From NCBI GenBank assembly GCA_028703215.1, contig JAQVNH010000046.1, positions 1-7,612 on the forward strand: a stretch of 7,612 bases of DNA. Reading direction: 5' to 3'. This document shows positions 4,569 through 7,612 of the stretch, piece by piece. Source of the DNA: Eubacteriales bacterium. GTDB taxonomy: Bacteria > Bacillota > Clostridia > Acetivibrionales > STF1-152. Below the pieces are notes generated by a model. The model was not told the origin of the DNA and ran no database searches. It was given only the letters and a program-made list of their open reading frames with translations. The number at the start of each line of letters is the position of its first letter. Position 1 is the stretch's first letter. The translations under genes and the position numbers were made by a program.

Positions 4569-5294
4569 GTGGTCACTTTAGAGATCGAGAGGCTTACAGG
4601 CCTTGTAAGAAGCGCGGTGCAGGATTATGACATGATAAATGACGGCGATAGGGTCGCCATAGGTGTCTCAGGCGGAAAAGACAGCATGGTTCTGCTGACC
4701 GCTCTTGCCAAGCTCCGCAGCTATTTCCCTTTTAAATTTGAGCTCGAAGCCGTTACTCTCACTCTCGGCATCGGCGAATTCGACACGGCTCCGATAAAGC
4801 TTTACTGTGAAGCTCTCGGTGTGCCTTATACCGTCGAAGAGACCCAGATCGGCAAAATCGTGTTTGAGGTCAGAAAAGAGGAAAATCCCTGCTCGATGTG
4901 CGCCAACCTCAGAAGAGGCGCTCTTAATAACGCCGCGCTCCGGCTCGGATGCAATAAAGTCGCTCTTGCCCACAGCTGCGATGATCTGATAGAAACATTT
5001 CTTCTCAGCACGCTTTTCGAGGGACGACTGCACACATTTTCACCGGTAACACACCTTAAAAGAACTGACCTAGACCTGATACGCCCGCTCTCCTATGTGT
5101 GGGAAAAAGACATAAAAGGATTTATTAACAAGTACAAGATCAGCACCATTCCAAATCCCTGCACAGAAGCCGGTCACAGCTCAAGAAAGATTGTGGCAGA
5201 TATTCTGGCGGCGCTGGCAAAAGAGAATCGTAAGGTAAAATACAACATACTTGGCGCAATCAAGCGCGCCGGTTTGGACGGATGGAGAGAATGA
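4569..5294 (+). CDS. ttcA: TtcA-family tRNA 2-thiolation protein (PP-loop ATPase)
   Basis: This is a cytoplasmic PP-loop ATPase of about 241 residues, related to TtcA. TtcA places sulfur on cytidine 32 of certain tRNAs using ATP and an iron-sulfur cluster. Visible motifs: PP-loop SGGKDS at 34-39; C108-S-M-C111; an LGCNKVALAHSCDDLIETFL segment; and a third cysteine C198 in NPCTEAG. These are the three cysteines expected to hold the cluster. It ends GLDGWRE, close to clostridial relatives. The length suits the shorter Clostridia form rather than the longer E. coli enzyme. The exact substrate of that form is less certain, so the name is a family assignment. The start is unsure: GTG 4569 is the only usual in-frame start between the upstream stop (4545-4547) and the conserved region, yet it directly abuts GGAGG at 4564-4568. 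The stop overlaps the next gene's start. Confidence 0.88.
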   Translation: MVTLEIERLTGLVRSAVQDYDMINDGDRVAIGVSGGKDSMVLLTALAKLRSYFPFKFELEAVTLTLGIGEFDTAPIKLYCEALGVPYTVEETQIGKIVFEVRKEENPCSMCANLRRGALNNAALRLGCNKVALAHSCDDLIETFLLSTLFEGRLHTFSPVTHLKRTDLDLIRPLSYVWEKDIKGFINKYKISTIPNPCTEAGHSSRKIVADILAALAKENRKVKYNILGAIKRAGLDGWRE

Positions 5295-7612
5295 TGAATT
5301 TACTTAAGAAAAATCCTAAAACATTGCCGCAGACTATTGTTACGGCAGGTTCAGCCAATAACTGCGACCGTATGATGAAAAACAGCGTAAGTTCTAAAAG
5401 TGAAAACAGTTTTCCGAATAGGATGTGTAAGATCAAAAGGATCCCTTTGATGATCCCGACTGCCATATCAGCCTTACTGATTTATGGTTCCGGGGTTTTG
5501 GCCATGCCGCGAACCATATACGAAACGTCCCAAAAGCAGACTATCTCGAGAGGCATCACCCTTGAGAAAATCAAAAGTTATACCGAAGAAGGCTGGCTGT
5601 CGATCAGTGTCGTGAGAGCTGACATGACAGATCCGTATGTCTATGCGGATGTGATGACAGATCCGGATTCAATACAGAACACCATCTCGCCTCTGACCGC
5701 GGCGCAAACCGAAAAAGCCGTCGCTGCAGTCAACGGAAGCTTTTTTATGTACACAGGCTCGAACAACAAGATAATCCCTATCGGCGCAGTTGTTGACAGC
5801 GGACAGATAAAAACGGCTTATATGGAACTCAATAATGCCACCAGCTCGATGGCTACACTTTCCATAAGTGATTTCGGAGATATCCTGTGCGACTTCTGGA
5901 AAACCGAGATGTGGCTCGAGAGTTCCGCGGGAGTGACATTTGTCACAAGATATAACAGACCTTACTACAGCTATACCGACCTCACCGTAATAGACCGAAC
6001 ATGGAGCACAATGTCTGCGGGCACTGCCGGCAGCGATATCGTGGAAGTGATAGTGCAGGATGAAACCGTGACCGAGATACGAAGCGGGAAAGCCGCAGTC
6101 ACAATTCCCTCAAACGGATTTGTCATAGTATCCAAAGGAGTCGGAGGCACGATGCTGCAGACGAAATTCAAGGCGGGAGACAAGGTCAGTTTTCATATAA
6201 TAACCGGACCCACAGACTGGAACTGGGTTCAAATGGCCGTTACAGGCGGTTCACTGATTCTGAAGAACGGCGTTATACCTTCAAGTTTCAGCAACAGTTC
6301 GCCCGGAAGGAATCCGCGCACGGCTATGGGCGTTTCAAGAAACGGAAAAGAGCTTATCATGGTAACGGTTGACGGACGGCAAAATTCCAGCATCGGACTT
6401 ACTCAGACGGAGCTGGCTGAACTGATGATACGCCTTGGCGCCTATAATGCCGTAAACTTTGACGGGGGCGGTTCGACCGCAATGGTGGCAAGGCTTGCAG
6501 GCAACATCTCGGCCGAGGTCGTCAATTCTCCTTCTGAAGGCGTTTTGAGAAGAGTGGCAAATGCCGTCGGTGTATTTTCGAGGGCGCCTGCCGGCGGAGT
6601 TGCAAGATTGGTAATTGATTGCGAGGACAGCAGCATATTCGCCGGTTCTTCCCGGACATTCACCGCAAAAGCGCAGGACGAATACTATAACCCCGTAAGT
6701 ATAAGTTCATCAAATATAATATGGGGCGCGGTCGGTGTAAGCGGCAGATTTTCCGGCAATACTTTTTATCCTTCGGCTGCCGGAAGCGGAAAAATTTCAG
6801 CGACATACAACGGAGTCACATCATACTATGATATAACCGTGCTCGAACCTCCGGAAATTCTTATTCCGGGCAGCGACATCATCGAACTCGTCCTCGGAGA
6901 AACGCAAAAACTGACATTTGAAGCTGCTGATGCCCGCGGTCGAAGAGCGCTCATAAATGCACGCGATATAACCTTCAGCGTGGTCGGAGATGGCTCGAAT
7001 CCTGCGCCGGGAGTTGTTGCCAGCGGAGTGTTTACAGCAAATGCCGAGAGCAATGGCTATATCAAAGCGACTCTCGGAAACGCGGTCGCTTATATAGGAG
7101 TGAGGGTGCCAAAGCACTGGACGCTGCCGCTCGATGATTTTCAAATGTTTAACGGAACGTTTTCGGGCTATCCCCAAAGCGTGACGGGCTCTTATGGCCT
7201 TTCCTACAATCATGCGGTCTCCGGGAATATCTCCGGCAGGCTGGCTTTTAACTTTTTGAATGAGCCGGACAATACCCGGGCGGCATACCTGGATTTCATT
7301 TATCCCATCCCGCTTGAGCCCTCGGCCATCAAGCTGTCTCTTGAGGTTTACAATACAAAGGCGAGCACCGCGCAGGTGCGGGCGGAAGTGATCGATACCG
7401 GCGGAAATGTACAGCGGCTGGTTCTTTCAAATTCCCTCAACTGGACAGGCTGGAAACATCTCGAGGCCGATCTGGACGGATTCACACCGGCATTTGTAAA
7501 AAGAATATATGTCGTGCAAATGTCAAATGTTCAGGAAACCGGAGAGGTTTACTTTGACGACCTCACCGCTGAGATCCCTATATATGCGGCCGATGTGGCT
7601 GTTCCCGCCGAT
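5294..7612 (+). CDS. Secreted multidomain phosphodiester glycosidase (NAGPA), 3' end beyond the window
   Basis: The frame stays open to the last base (773 codons seen), so the protein is C-terminally incomplete here. A membrane or signal segment at about 50-70 (PLMIPTAISALLIYGSGVLA) follows a basic KIKR. The NAGPA domain (N-acetylglucosamine-1-phosphodiester alpha-N-acetylglucosaminidase family) covers about 140-428: NGSFF at 147-151, NPRTAMG at 340-346, VDGRQ at 359-363 and NFDGGGST at 388-395. Two Ig-like beta domains follow (about 437-516 and 519-605). Next is a carbohydrate-binding-like beta-sandwich (about 606-762) with DDFQMF, LNWTGWKHLEADL and GEVYFDDL. Export with action on wall or extracellular phospho-glycans is likely; the substrate is not shown. 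Start choice: ATG 5294 has GGAG 6 nt upstream; ATG 5291 is just as coupled to the TtcA stop. ATG 5423 would give a classical 27-residue signal peptide but lacks a good ribosome binding site. Confidence 0.9.
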   Translation, partial: MNLLKKNPKTLPQTIVTAGSANNCDRMMKNSVSSKSENSFPNRMCKIKRIPLMIPTAISALLIYGSGVLAMPRTIYETSQKQTISRGITLEKIKSYTEEGWLSISVVRADMTDPYVYADVMTDPDSIQNTISPLTAAQTEKAVAAVNGSFFMYTGSNNKIIPIGAVVDSGQIKTAYMELNNATSSMATLSISDFGDILCDFWKTEMWLESSAGVTFVTRYNRPYYSYTDLTVIDRTWSTMSAGTAGSDIVEVIVQDETVTEIRSGKAAVTIPSNGFVIVSKGVGGTMLQTKFKAGDKVSFHIITGPTDWNWVQMAVTGGSLILKNGVIPSSFSNSSPGRNPRTAMGVSRNGKELIMVTVDGRQNSSIGLTQTELAELMIRLGAYNAVNFDGGGSTAMVARLAGNISAEVVNSPSEGVLRRVANAVGVFSRAPAGGVARLVIDCEDSSIFAGSSRTFTAKAQDEYYNPVSISSSNIIWGAVGVSGRFSGNTFYPSAAGSGKISATYNGVTSYYDITVLEPPEILIPGSDIIELVLGETQKLTFEAADARGRRALINARDITFSVVGDGSNPAPGVVASGVFTANAESNGYIKATLGNAVAYIGVRVPKHWTLPLDDFQMFNGTFSGYPQSVTGSYGLSYNHAVSGNISGRLAFNFLNEPDNTRAAYLDFIYPIPLEPSAIKLSLEVYNTKASTAQVRAEVIDTGGNVQRLVLSNSLNWTGWKHLEADLDGFTPAFVKRIYVVQMSNVQETGEVYFDDLTAEIPIYAADVAVPAD

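Overview
The window looks like chromosomal DNA of a low-to-moderate GC Gram-positive anaerobe, most likely in Clostridia. This rests on the clostridial-type MurC (EACEY in place of the usual DES-type motif), a short TtcA-like PP-loop protein of the form common in Clostridia, strong GGAGG-type ribosome binding sites, and tRNA genes with encoded CCA. The species cannot be named from this sequence.

Layout, left to right. (1) 1-236: upstream region with a TATAAT promoter for murC. (2) 237-1646 (+): murC, the UDP-MurNAc--L-alanine ligase of peptidoglycan synthesis. (3) 1612-2049 (-): fabZ, the 3-hydroxyacyl-ACP dehydratase. It converges on murC, and the two coding regions overlap tail to tail by 35 bp. 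Its promoter carries a 12-bp palindrome over the -35 end. (4) 2419-3267 (+): an unrecognised exported protein with four membrane segments, with its own promoter and a terminator-like hairpin after it. (5) 3354-3830 (-): a stand-alone two-CBS-domain protein. (6) 3831-4221: a gene-free stretch rich in structure. It holds a duplicated 36-bp stem-loop unit, a 16-bp palindrome, an 11-bp-stem hairpin and an inverted copy of a tRNA T-arm sequence. (7) 4222-4402 (-): tRNA-Thr(UGU) and tRNA-Pro(UGG), with a shared promoter upstream and a bidirectional terminator downstream. (8) 4569-5294 (+): a TtcA-family tRNA thiolation protein, divergent from the tRNAs, with a promoter close to consensus but an awkward start codon. 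(9) 5294-7612 (+): a large secreted phosphodiester glycosidase (NAGPA domain) with Ig-like and carbohydrate-binding-like domains. It overlaps the TtcA gene's stop codon and runs off the window.

Most genes serve the cell envelope (murC, fabZ, the NAGPA protein, the exported membrane protein) or tRNA (two tRNAs and a tRNA-modification enzyme). Apart from the TtcA/NAGPA pair, each transcription unit appears to be single and to have its own promoter. I see no mobile element, CRISPR array or defence system. The least explained parts are the palindromic repeat cluster at 3953-4180, the operator-like palindrome at fabZ, the odd TtcA start, and the pairing of a tRNA-thiolation gene with a secreted glycosidase.
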